From Salticus scenicus (lineage: Eukaryota > Arthropoda > Arachnida > Araneae > Salticidae), in assembly GCA_963930645.1 (NCBI GenBank), contig OZ005662.1:2609436-2673435 (forward strand): a stretch of 64,000 bases of DNA. Reading direction: 5' to 3'. Position 1 is the stretch's first letter, and every line of letters starts with the position of its first letter. The notes under the pieces are model-generated. The model had not been told where the DNA came from, made no database searches, and saw nothing but the letters and a program-made list of their open reading frames with translations. Made by a program: the position numbers and the translations under genes. This document shows, one piece after another, positions 22,861 through 33,559 of the stretch.

Positions 22861-24504
22861 ATTTTTCCATGAGTTTAAAATTTTGTAATTTTTTTTCACT
22901 TCACCGCTACTGATTATTGGGAAGCATTCTTTACTGACGTGCTAACAAAACGTTAAACTGAAAATGTAAAAAATGCTCTATTCTCTATCATGCTAAAAAT
23001 TATAAATTTCGAATAACTTACGAAGTTTTTAAATTAGAATGTTCCAAATCTCTCAGTAAGATTCTTATCAATATCATAAGTGATATTTTAAAACTGGTCC
23101 GATCTCTCTGCAATCATTTGTTCTTGAGATATTGTGTACATGAACTAACGGGCTATCACAATAATAGGTGCCGATACACATTAACAGATACCATACCAAC
23201 CTTTTGACTTCCGGATTCCTCACGCCACAAAACGTGTAAAAAAATCAAAAGCTGAAGTCAAAAATTTTAAAGATTAACCTAGTTTCCCAACCAATAGTAC
23301 TAAAAAGTCATTTTGTCATATTCGTTATAATTACACTGTTACAGAACGTGTTATGACGGTGTCACACTTGAACGTTCTATATAGAACTAGAATTGTACGT
23401 TTTATAGATGGTACAAATCAAACATTTTCAGAACGTTCTAAATAATACTATTTCTGAACGTGTTTTAGAACGTTCTTTTGACACGAAACACGGTGTTTGA
23501 ACTATTGAAACCGTTATTAGACGTTCACAGAACGTTCCTGTGCTACTTGGGATTTGGGTTTAAACCGGGAATTTTGGGAACTTTGGAAACTTTGATGGGA
23601 AGAAACTAATATTCAGTGTTTCGATTTAATTTCACTTCCTTTAAGTGTACAAACAACTTGCTTCAATATCATTTTTTTTCTATTTGCTTAAATAAAAGTG
23701 ATATAAAAAATTGTGATTATTTTACAAATAATTATAAAAAATTAAACATTTACGTTATTGACAATAATAAATGATAAAGTTTTGTCTGCCTATTTAAATA
23801 ACTCTAGAACTTTTTTTTTCCTTTTTTTAATGAATAACATAATAAAACAGGTTATAAAAAATAATACAATGAAATTAAATTATGGTTAGAATGCTTTAAA
23901 ATTATTAAATTTTAATATAATTCATCGAACAAAAATTCACAATAGTTCATGAAATTTTGTTACAATCAGTTAAAGAGCACGGGCAACAAAATCGAACATG
24001 AGTTCTTCGTTTATTAAGAATTAGAGCAATAATTTTTTAATGCATCAAATCAATACATAAAATATTCAGTAGCTAATAATTAATAATTTCGCTGTTATTT
24101 CTTTCTTTCTTTATTTTTTGCATGTTAATATTGTTGAAATTTTAATTGAAATAATATTTCCCATTGTAATATTGATTGTTTTAGTAAATGTAGAATATTT
24201 TGAAGCGTTTTTGTTTTATTTTTGAAATAAAATGTTAAAGATATACAACTGAAACATGATAAACTCCGATTGCGATAAAAAAGAAAAAGAAGTGTTATAT
24301 TGAACTCAGTGTGTATACAGTCAGACAGAACTAAGATATAAATATACTGCAATAACACAAAATAAGTCTTAATTAATGAAATTTGAAACTTGCACTTTTT
24401 AAATTTATAGACGTTAAAAGCACTATTTAAAAATTGAAAGATCATAAAAAACATCTAAATGTGAGATAACATTTTGAAATGCCTTAGAACATACCTAATC
24501 TCAG

Positions 24505-24534
<30 letters not shown>
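24505..24534. repeat. A homopolymer of about 30
   Basis: Uninterrupted A run close to the right end of the hAT element. Confidence 0.9.
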
Positions 24535-24536
<2 letters not shown>

Positions 24537-24641
24537 AAATTTATAACATTTGAAAATTTTCAAAATTCCCTTCCCAAAAAACCGGGTTTATTCCCTGGTT
24601 TAAACCCGGGTTTTTTCCCCGCTCACATCTCTAGCTGTGCC

Positions 24642-25053
24642 TGATGGACAAACTGTCAACGCAGATTACTATTGTCGATTTCTACAGCGCCATCTGCGTC
24701 CGGCTATGCGGCGCAAACGTCCACGTTTATTGCACAACAATATCCCTATCGTATTGCAGGACAACGCTTTTTGCCATATCGTAAACAATGTCACTCTCCT
24801 ATTGCGACGGTGGCAGTGGGAAATCCTGGAACACCCTCCCTACTCACCCGACATGAGTCCTTGTGACTTCGATCTGTTTCCGAAGTTGAAGGAACCGCTC
24901 CGAGGTCACCGATTTCATGACATTTCATCTGTACTCCACGCAGTAGGGCGCTCGGTCGCTCACATCAACAATCAACACCTTGCCACTGGTCTACAACGGC
25001 TTCCCGACATTTGGCAAAAGGTTATAAGCTTTGCTGGTGATTACATAGAATGA
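24642..25053 (+). pseudogene. mariner transposase, C-terminal part
   Basis: This continues the frame of 16708-17316 once the hAT and one copy of its 8-bp target are removed. It starts with PDGQTVNADYYCRFL and holds the second catalytic Asp in VLQDNAF and the third in CDFDLF, after HPPYSPDMSP. The two Asp are separated by 34 residues, so the signature is DD34D, that of true mariners. It ends with a normal stop after GDYIE at 25053, 78 bases before the right inverted repeat. All three catalytic Asp survive; the copy is disabled only by the upstream TAG stop, the missing start and the hAT insertion. Confidence 0.88.
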
Positions 25054-25133
25054 ATGTAATGCAATTGTACTTGTAAGTTCATTAAAAATTGATTTATACC
25101 TATGTTGCCATTATTTAATTTACAGCCCTCGTA

Positions 25134-26171
25134 TAATTCTTATTTATGTTGATGATTTTGTTATTTTTACAAAAGATGAAGAAACTTTGCAAAGTGTATT
25201 TTTATCATTGTCTGTTCTATATGAAATTACTAATTTAGGAGAAATTTCTAACATTTTCGGTGTTCAATTTCAAAAGTGTAATGGTAAAATATATATTCAC
25301 CAAATCAAGTGTATTGAAAAAATAATTGAAAAATTTAATGTTGATTTAACTGTTAATGTGTATACTCCATTGGATTCTAATTCTAATTATGCTTTTTCAG
25401 AAACAAATGATGAGTGTATAGGGATATATCCTTGTCCTTTTATTTTAAGAATTGCTTGGATCTTTATTATTCTTAGCTAATCGGACAAGACCCGATATTT
25501 TATTTTCTGTAGTTTATGTAGCCCAATTTTCATCTAATCCTAATCATTATAATTTGCTTTTGAGAATTTTGAAATATGTCGGTTATACTAAGAATTATAC
25601 TATTGAGGTATCTAATGCCACTTCATGTGATTTAACGATATATTCTGATGCCTCATGGGCTTCAGCTGTGGATTGTAGAAGATCCATATCTGGTTACATT
25701 TGGAATATTGGAGGAGTTTATTTAGGTTGGAGATCAGCTACTCAAAAATGTATTGCTGAAAGTACAATGGAGGCAGAATTCATTGCACTTGATATGGCTG
25801 TTACAGAAGTGCATTATTTGACAAATATAATTAATAAATGTAACAAAGCTTTCAATATTTCGTATAGTGTTCCTACAGTTTTTTGTGATAACCAAGCTGC
25901 CATTGCTTTTTCAAAGAATGTAATAGTCAATAATAGAACGAAACACATTGATGTTCGTTACTTTTATATTAGAGACATAATTAAAAGAAATTCTGTAATT
26001 ATTACGTATGTTCCTTCTAAATCTAATGTAGCAGATATGCTGATTAAAGCATTGTTAAAGTCAAATCTTTTAAAATTTGTTGTGTTTTTGGATGTTTTGC
26101 GAATGGGGGCATATGTGAAGAATATTCGTAAACATCGCCAAATCGGTGATCAATCGCCAAATGTGGTATAG
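25134..26171 (+). pseudogene. copia reverse transcriptase C-terminus and RNase H
   Basis: Coding resumes after the mariner with ILIYVDDFVIF; the YVDD catalytic box is at 25145-25156. A frame change between about 25420 and 25455 separates this from the next frame (25452-26171), which opens with LGSLLFLANRTRPDI. RNase H follows, with its acidic residues in SDASWA, ESTMEAEF and CDNQAA, and the TKHIDVRYFYIRD segment that marks the copia C-terminus. The domains would complete cDNA synthesis and remove template RNA. The frame ends at 26171 after a stretch that may already be 3' LTR. The copy is non-functional but only moderately diverged. Confidence 0.85.
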
Positions 26172-26333
26172 ATTTGTGGTTTATGGTAACCCTGTAATTA
26201 ATATAACCTGTGGTTTTTATGTATATGTTCTCTCTCTTTCTGTTTTGTGCCGTCATGTAATAAACGTCCTATTATTATTCTTGTCTATTTTTTTCCACTG
26301 TGCTTTGGCCTCTCAGTTTTTAATAATTTTTAC

Positions 26334-26436
26334 TATGAGCGCAAGGGAGTAACACTGTTATCTGTATATATAATTTATGTCATAACATATTACATGATAT
26401 ATTTCAATTATAAAGTGTTACTCCCTTGCGTTCATA
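26334..26436. mobile_element. 103-bp MITE, 23-bp inverted ends
   Basis: The left end TATGAGCGCAAGGGAGTAAC is mirrored by the right end, whose complement reads TATGAACGCAAGGGAGTAAC. The ends begin and finish with TA, suggesting a TA target as in Tc1/mariner elements. The interior is AT-rich and non-coding. It lies just beyond the copia element. Confidence 0.65.
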
Positions 26437-26439
26437 TGA

Positions 26440-27697
26440 AAAAAGTTGATCAAAGCCCAGAAAATGGGGTAATTTCAGTCAAAAATGCAAAACTGTGAAT
26501 TTTTGGGCACGTGGCTAGCACACAAATTACTAGTGTAGTATAAAAAATATTGTTGGAAATTTAAAATACAGATGTTGTAATATAATTAAAAGCAAAAGTT
26601 TTATACGCCCAAACACCTTTATATTTTCTTCCTTTTTAGGGCCAATATCCCCTCTTATGGACCCTCATCCTTTTTTTTTAACTCCTGTAACTACATTATT
26701 TAAGAGTGTACAATACGTAATCATGCAGACAGCCAAAGTCCATATTATTCTGTGGGAAACTAGATTTTGCAATTACTCATTACCTAACGTATTTTTTTAA
26801 TTTACGTCTTTACATTCAGAAAATTCATAAAACATTAAATTAGTACTCATTTTTGAAAAACTGATTTTTTACATTTCTTCTAAATATTTTTTTTCCAACA
26901 TAAACGAAAGATTTTTTTTTACTGTGAACTCGTAATTGTTATTTGTAGTCTTTTTTTTTTTTTTTTTTTTTTTGTTTGTTTGTTTGTTAAAGTCAATTCA
27001 CAAATTAAATTAAATAAATAATTAAAAGATTAATAACATGGAGTAGCATTTGCATAACTTTATCTTACCTCGTGTTTGAATATTACTATAAAATAGATTG
27101 CAGATGAAAGTGTATGATAACAGTTACTGTATACGAACATACTTTAAAAATATGTAAATATTGTTTTAAAACTGGTTTTGACAGATATTTCTGTTTAAAT
27201 TGGCTATTCCCTCAAGTTCCTGATTGAATATAACAACACATTCACACAAAATGCAAATCTACTTGGGGCTCTGACCCTTGTTCACTATCCCCTGAGAAAG
27301 TGTTCTCCCCCGACGCGCTTCCTTATTAATCTCAGCAGTGCTCTGCTCACCTACTCGCTGCTTTGCCTTTCAATGAATAGTGCATAACACAAGACAAAAG
27401 CATAAAAATGTTATAGAAATCTCCATATTCAATATCAAATTGAAATACATAATGAATATTAAAGTTGTAATTTTTTTCCAAAAATATTTTTGAACTATGA
27501 ATAGTAAAATTGCACTATATAAGTATGGAGTAATGTATTATCTTAAAAAACTAATTCTTAAAAAATAAATTCATTTTTCAGAATAAAATTGAAAAAAAAT
27601 ATTTTTTACCATTTAATAAGCATTGTATGTATTTCTGGTACTCTTCCATTTTGCAGGCACAAATTTCAGAAAGCAGACTTTATTGCAGCAACACATA
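26440..27697. other. AT-rich stretch with one dispersed repeat
   Basis: The segment 26770-26970 is another copy of the repeat at 9311-9500 and includes a T tract of about 20 followed by GTTT repeats. A GC-richer patch at 27250-27375 is not recognised. No gene is supported. Confidence 0.5.
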
Positions 27698-28303
27698 CAG
27701 GGCTGCCACTGGCGACTAAAAAGGCAACTAAAGAGACTATTTTAGCCAAAATATAGGCAAAAGCTACTATTTTGGTATCAGTTGAAAAAAATTAAGCAAC
27801 TATTTTAAGCATTTAGCAACTAAAAAGAGCAACTTCTGACGTTATATTTAAAAACAAATCCTACTCCAAAATTAACCCTTCTCAAAATTTTATCTTAAAA
27901 AGAATCTTTTACAAAAAAATGTTTACTTAAGTAATCATATGCAAATCATGACATATTTCCTCTATCGGGCACTAGAAAAGAAGATTTTTTTTTTATTTGG
28001 GGCTAAACAATATTTTGGGAATGAGCTATGAAAACGAGTGCAAACTTCAATGCTGTGGCTACCACAAGACTTTCTTATATATTTTTCTGTGCAAAATCAC
28101 CCTGTAAAAATAATTTATTCAAAATAAATATATAAATACATAAGCAATGTTTAAGCACATGAACACATTTCAGTGATTCAATTAAACAAATGACGACATT
28201 TGTCAGATGACATTTTATAGAAAAATCTATTTTTAAAGTTGCATCTTTACAACCTTTGGAAACATCATTTGAAATCTAACAATACTTTAAATGTATGAAC
28301 AAT

Positions 28304-28334
<31 letters not shown>

Positions 28335-29689
28335 CTTTTTATATACTATGTTTATATACTATCATAACTACAGAACTACATGAGCACTTTATCAATGCAT
28401 AAAAGAATTTTAAAGTGATAATGACGTCAATTTCTGTGAGATGCATAAGTTAATCTTTTACAATTTTTAATGTTCACGTTTAATTAGATGTATTTATTTT
28501 TATGTCGAAAGAATATTAACTTGTAAATTTGTTTGGCATCAATTAAATTATAGCTAATATTTTAATGTCTATTTTTAAAGCTATTAGGAGGTTATTATTT
28601 TCATATTTTAATTAATTAAAAGAAAACTAATAAAATTTTGAAAATTGGGCTTCGAAGTATCGTGTTGTTATCGGGTTCTGAGCTATTCTGAAAGTGTCAA
28701 ATGTCTAGCCAGTAGGGCAGTTAGATTAAAATTGCAAGATTTGTACCGAGCAAAAAAAAAAAAAAAAAAAAGAATTGAAGTTAATAAAAATATGGTAAAA
28801 TAGGAACTTTTGTCATAACTTGACTAAAAAGCTCAATAATTAAAAGCATAATCTAAATAGGTGCTAATATATATATATATATATTTACAAAAAAGAATGA
28901 ATAATAATAAAATAAAAAAATTAAAAGGTATCACCATCATGGCGACAAAAATTTAAAAATCACCATAGGGGTTCTATACTACAGGTGGTCCTGCCTAGGG
29001 AAATATGAAAACTGGGTTGTCAAACATGAATTTTATTTTAAAACTTTTCTTTGGATGATTTGGTTTAACTATTAGTAGTGTTTCGTCCTACAAAAACTAA
29101 TAATAATTTGGCTTCTGATGGATTAAAATTTAAATTGGGCGATGAAATTGGTATAAGCCTTATGTTTCAAATTTTAAATGTAAATAAAGAGAAATTACGA
29201 AAATTTCGCTTGGATTTGCTGGTAATAATACATTTTGGGAATCAGTTTTGATGAATGCAAAAATTTTAATTTTCAAAAAAAAAAAAAAAAATCTGCATAT
29301 TTTACTACGTAATTGCAATTAAATATAAATTTTGTTAATCAGCAGTGATTGATTTCTGTTTCAACAACTTGCGGTAAAAATATAACTTTTCATCAAGCTT
29401 TTTTTTTAAAGGCTACTTTCATAAATTAGATAGGCTTTTACATTAAGAAGGTTTTTCATTTTAGGGTTTGGTGTAAGAAAATGATTTTTTTTTTTTTCCT
29501 ATTTACTTCTTTCTTCACTCACTGTATATTATGGAAAGGTGAAACTTTTGTCATTGCAATGATATTTCTCATAACATGTCTCCTTGTTGATGTTTGCATG
29601 TTTCTAAGCAGCAAAATACTGTGCTTAAGAGTAAAACCATTTCTCTAAGTAAAAATAATGTGACTTACTTTCATAGAACAAAGAAAAAA

Positions 29690-29750
29690 AAAAAACTACA
29701 TTTGTTTCAGATCAAAATAGTATCATGACCCTTCATCAGGCAAAGAGTAA
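29690..29750 (-). ncRNA. hammerhead-like ribozyme core, copy 3
   Basis: The minus strand shows TTTGC, CTGATGA (29739-29733), a stem II of AGGGTCA against TGATCT with one bulged G, then GAAAC (29708-29704), a loop, and GTA, the usual cleavage triplet form (NUH). The core bases are all consensus. The second half of stem I is replaced by a T tract, so self-cleavage is doubtful. Confidence 0.4.
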
Positions 29751-30196
29751 AGTGTAAAAAATAAAACAGCAATGCACAAAATAAAGTAAATAAGACTGAA
29801 AATCAGTATAAATACTGGTGTGACAAGGTTTAAAAAAAAAAAAAAAATGTATTAGAAATAAATAGATGTAACCATTGGGGAAAAAAATTGCAAAAAGGGG
29901 GGGGGGGGGAGGAAACAAAAGAAAATTAGCAAGAGAACGTTATGCGAGTATTGAAGAAAAAATAACAAGATTTTTATTTATTTATTTAATTTTTAATGAT
30001 ATGAAAATTTTGTAAAAACAGCAATAGGAAGCAATAGATGATTTAGAAATCTCTTCATAACATTCCATTGGTGCTCATTAATTTTAAATTTCAAATACCT
30101 TTTAGTATTAATGAGCTGAGAGAATTCCAACTTAGCAGAAATCTCATGGAAAATGTGAATTGTCTTTTAAAATTCAGAAAAATTTAATTGTAAATA

Positions 30197-30896
30197 CAGT
30201 AGAGAGCCAGAAATCCGCGGAAGTTCAAAATTTGCACAGCTTGTCAGATACAAACGATGAAATTCACTATTAATAAGTTACAAATGTGCAAATCAGAATT
30301 TTTGAAAAAGATCTTGAATACAGATTTTTATGTTTGCATTTTATGATTACAAAAAAAGAAAAACAAAATAATAATATGAAAGACTGCAAGAACCCAGTTG
30401 TTGGTAATAAAATTATTGACAGTATATTAAATTCATCAAAAGGAAGTAATGATTATTGTGATATGATAATATGAATCAGGTAAATAATAACAAACTAATT
30501 TTTTAAAATGCTTTCTGATGAAGGCATAATTATAAGGGAGAACTCAATAAAATTCTTAAAATAAATAAATAAATAAAATTTGTGTTACTACTATTTACAA
30601 CAAATAAATCATGCAGGTTCAAGTGTAGTTTAACTACATGTGAACAGATTTTATCTAACTTTGACAAATATTTTTTCCATTATATATTTTTGTTAATGTT
30701 CATTATTATTTTTATCTACCTAATAATTTAATATTCAGCGTTATTATTCACTAGTATGTGATGCGTTTAGTTTGAATAATATTCTGTTTTTACTATTCAA
30801 AATGAAAATCATTTTTTATGGGCCCTGAAATCCAAAAAATCCTAAAGTCCGCACAACCTCTGGTCCTAAGCTGTGCGGATTTTTGACTCTCTACTG
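30197..30896. mobile_element. 700-bp pogo/Tc1-like MITE
   Basis: The left end CAGTAGAGAGCCAGAAATCC and the complement of the right end, CAGTAGAGAGTCAAAAATCC, are paired and flanked by TA (30195-30196, 30897-30898). Both ends then carry a GCACAGCTT-like segment. CAGT ends with TA duplication are typical of pogo-like elements. A 62-codon frame (30286-30474) may be a relic of the transposase but is not recognisable. Confidence 0.8.
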
Positions 30897-31775
30897 TATC
30901 TGGAAAATTGAAATTTATCTTTCTCACACTTAAATATACCTTGTTCAGCTCAATTCATATGTTTCACATATATTCTAATTCTATCAAAATCAGTAGAAAT
31001 ATAACCTCTTATGGTCTCTAATTTTTTAAATATTATATTAGAAAAGTACTAAAATTCAACCCATTGTGTGTTATTTGAAAGAAAAAGGATTGAAAGTGAA
31101 TATCAGGCTAAACCAATTCTAGGTTGCAAGAGCAGCTGGCATCACCAGTCTGGTTATATTATGCATTGCTGATATATATGTATATATATTTCAGTAATCT
31201 GAAATACCCAGGATTTTTTTTTTTTTTTTTTTTTTGAAAATTTTTCTTTTTTTAAAACATTATTGAAAATTACTGCTTAATTATTCGGATTATTTTATAT
31301 CATCATAACATTAATATTTGATAAAAGAAGAAATTGGAGAGGGGGGAGGGCTGTAAAACGAAAACTATTTTCTGCTTCAGGAGACTTATTTAGGAAACTT
31401 TTTTCCTATATCTTCATTGAGTGGCAGCCCTGCACATAGTATACACATAAAAAAAAGTTAATAATGCTGCAAATCTTGACAAGCAGACTATTGATGACAA
31501 CACATAGTATACATATTTTTAAAAAATTAATATTATTAAGGCAAAATGGCTTTCACTTAAAAGAATTCGACAAATTCTTCCTGTCTTCTAGGCAAATCCC
31601 AAATTTTCCTCCATTTTTGATTTATTAAGAAAAAAACATGACTGATAAGAAAGGGCCATGACGTGTAACTAACTACATGAATTAACTACGAGGAGAAAAG
31701 AGTGAATTATATGTTCTCTTCGTTAATCAGCACTTTGTGTTAATCCATTACTCAGTAAACTATCAGTACACTTAT

Positions 31776-31815
31776 CAGAGCCTGATTACCGCAAAGGCTC
31801 AGGAAGCAGAAGCTT
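31776..31815. repeat. solo end of a CAGAGCCTGATTA hAT MITE
   Basis: CAGAGCCTGATTACCGCAAA matches the left end of the complete MITE at 60968-61411 (CAGAGCCTGATTAAGACC). The rest of the element is not recognisable here. Confidence 0.5.
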
Positions 31816-32792
31816 CAACCTGAAATTTAAGAGCGACCACAAAATTATTGCAAACATGGACCCGAATTTCTAGTTTCAGGTTTTCAAACTAATGCTTAAT
31901 TTTTTTTCTGAGGAAGTTTACCTAAATCAAGAGAAAGTACAAATTATTTATGAGAAGTTCTATTACTTAACCACAGAAATGCAGATATTGAATCAATAAA
32001 CTGTTAACTAATCATATACAATCTTGATGTTATTGTTATGGGTAGAACCACCTAGACATATGAATGAAAAACAGCTAATAATAATAAACACAGACAGTTA
32101 TTTTCAGTCTATAATATTTTTATATGTCAATGCATAAAAATTAATTTTTTTTTCCGTATGTGTAGAAATTGGAAAACATTCATCGAATGAAAGGGGGCAT
32201 GAAATGATACTGAGCTTACCTTAGCTTTAAAGATTAATCAGATCCTGACACATATAAAAACATCTCCGTAAACATATACATGACACAGATTTAAAATGGA
32301 AACGTGTACTTCAATTACTAATAGCTAAAAGCTTTGAATTAATAAAATACTTAGAATAAAGAATATATCAAGTAAACTTTCATTTCACTTAAAAAAAAAA
32401 AAAAAAAAAAATGTTTATCATTGCAAGACTGAAAGAGTCTAACAATAACAAAATGAAAAATACATATTGATAATTAATCAGCATTTACGATAATTATAAT
32501 CGCTTAAAATGATGTTTTATACTTCATTCATAAATAGGATAAATGGGGTGGTGTGTAAATTATTAAAATTTGTACACATCGATTAATTATATCTTGTGGA
32601 GCAATGGAAAAGAAAATCACACCAATGAAATCAGACATTCTTTGCTAATAAAATTCGTGATTAAATGCTACTAACGTTAGTGTTTATTCAAAGTGACGAA
32701 AGTAATTTATCCTTATTTATGTTAATTAAAATTCAAAATACGTAAATTTTAAGAAGCCATTCGTAATTTTAGCCATCATCACAGATATACAA

Positions 32793-32990
32793 TTACAATG
32801 AATCACACGGTTTCCGTATTTCTGAGAACGACCAATGAACCGCTACAAATGTAAACAAAGGCGCTAATTGGGATATTGTCAAGATCTGTTCGCCCTCTAT
32901 CGGTAAGATGAAAATTTCTACTTTTCCGTAGCATTCGTAATAAATCCTCTTAAACTTTTCATCCATGCTCATCTCGTAAACATTATCCAC
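32793..32990 (-). CDS. short open frame, possible exon, unrecognised
   Basis: A minus-strand frame of 65 codons starts MDNVYEMSMDEKFKRIYYE and is of more protein-like composition than its AT-rich surroundings; nearby bases are GC-richer (32800-32930). A weak donor (AAAA|GTAGAA) lies after about 22 codons. No domain is recognised and no neighbouring exon is evident. It may be a first exon on the minus strand, or chance. Confidence 0.2.
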   Translation of the reverse strand: MDNVYEMSMDEKFKRIYYECYGKVEIFILPIEGEQILTISQLAPLFTFVAVHWSFSEIRKPCDSL

Positions 32991-33104
32991 TCGTGGCTGT
33001 AACAGTTACAGTTAATGATAAAAGTATCAGTTAAAATAGTATTATTGCAGTTACAGTTAAAGATGTCAGAATATGAGTTTATCAGTCAATCACCAGTTGG
33101 TGGT

Positions 33105-33190
33105 TGTAATTTGAAAGTCATTCTTTAAATTCTTATTCGATATTTATTATTTTGCGATTTGCGAATTGTAAAAGTGCTTTTTTTTCCAGA
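33105..33190. repeat. orphan right end of the foldback family
   Basis: The segment TTTTGCGATTTGCGAATTG, preceded by TTGAAAGTCATT, followed by AAAAGTGC and TTTTTTTCC, is the same as the right end of the neighbouring foldback element (36575-36655). It lies only 180 bp outside the left end of that element. Confidence 0.65.
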
Positions 33191-33374
33191 TACCCCTTTT
33201 CCGGAATCTTCAAAATCTAGGCATTTCAGAAAATTACTTTTCTATCTTAAAATTGTACTTCACATTCATAGTCTTTTCTCCGATATGAAATACATCATAG
33301 GCTTCAACAACCTTTTCACAAAATCTTACAGATTATATTAACACTTCTAAGGCTATTTACATGTATAATAGGAC

Positions 33375-33450
33375 CCTGAAAGAAGGGCACCGGAAAAAGG
33401 GCACCGGTAAAAAGGGCACCGGAAAAAGGGCACCCGGAAAAAAGGGCACT
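33375..33450 (+). repeat. five tandem GGCACCGGAAAAAG units
   Basis: The 14-16 base motif GGAAAAAGGGCACC is repeated about five times at the left tip of the foldback element. The right tip has only one copy, so this expansion is arm-specific. The same motif marks both sides of the central spacer (near 34885-34910 and 35083-35096). Confidence 0.85.
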
Positions 33451-33559
33451 TTTCCAATTCGCAAAATAATAAATATCAAATTAAAAAAATTATTTTCAAA
33501 CTACATTTTTAGAAATTTCACTTGATTTGGTACAACATGCATTTAGTCAACATGCATTT

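Larger units (their letters stand above)
17379..23551. mobile_element. unclassified DNA transposon, AACGTT-rich TIRs
   Basis: The ends read CCCAAGCAGCACCGAAACGT on the left and CCCAAGTAGCACAGGAACGT as complement of the right, and pairing continues (TTCTSTGAACGT). The first 300 bases (17379-17680) and last 230 bases (23330-23551) are crowded with GAACGTTC/AGAACGTT palindromes. AT is found at both junctions; a longer duplication is not clear. The 6.2-kb interior contains no recognisable transposase and hosts several later insertions. I cannot place it in a superfamily. Confidence 0.75.
17325..24633. mobile_element. hAT element inserted in the mariner
   Basis: The ends are inverted: TAGAGATGT on the left and TAGAGATGT as complement of the right, followed on both sides by AAAAAACCCG after a small gap. 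Flanking 8-mers are GCTGTACT (17317-17324) and GCTGTGCC (24634-24641), a target duplication with two changes. TAGAGATG ends and 8-bp duplications are hAT hallmarks. Without the element nested in it, it is about 1.1 kb and has no transposase, so it was non-autonomous. Confidence 0.82.
16497..25131 (+). mobile_element. mariner (DD34D) interrupted by a hAT
   Basis: The terminal inverted repeats read CGAGGGTTGTAAATTAAATA on the left and CGAGGGCTGTAAATTAAATA as complement of the right, continuing to TGGCAAC. They are flanked by TA at 16495-16496 and 25132-25133. Subtracting the nested hAT and its target duplication leaves 1318 bp, the usual size of a mariner. The insertion splits the copia reverse transcriptase. 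Confidence 0.92.
13791..26171 (+). mobile_element. Ty1/copia retrotransposon with nested insertions
   Basis: The host element runs from the pre-integrase region through integrase, reverse transcriptase and RNase H, in the copia order (integrase before reverse transcriptase). The 5' LTR, gag and protease start are missing. A possible polypurine tract (GAATGGGGGCA) at about 26101-26111 precedes the likely 3' LTR. A 550-bp insertion (15075-15624) and an 8.6-kb mariner with its own nested elements (16497-25131) interrupt it. Frameshifts and stops make it non-functional. Confidence 0.85.
27698..31432. mobile_element. hAT-like element, CAGGGCTGCCACT ends
   Basis: CAGGGCTGCCACT begins the block and is its inverse complement at the end (31420-31432). 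CACATA follows and precedes the element (27692-27697 and 31433-31438). The end sequence is of the CAGGG type frequent in hAT elements, but only six flanking bases are duplicated rather than eight. The left 140 bases repeat AGCAACTA/AAAAGGCAACTA motifs. The 3.7-kb interior has no transposase and includes a pogo-like MITE, a piece of the CTAGYATG family (28055-28290) and a hammerhead-like core. Confidence 0.6.
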
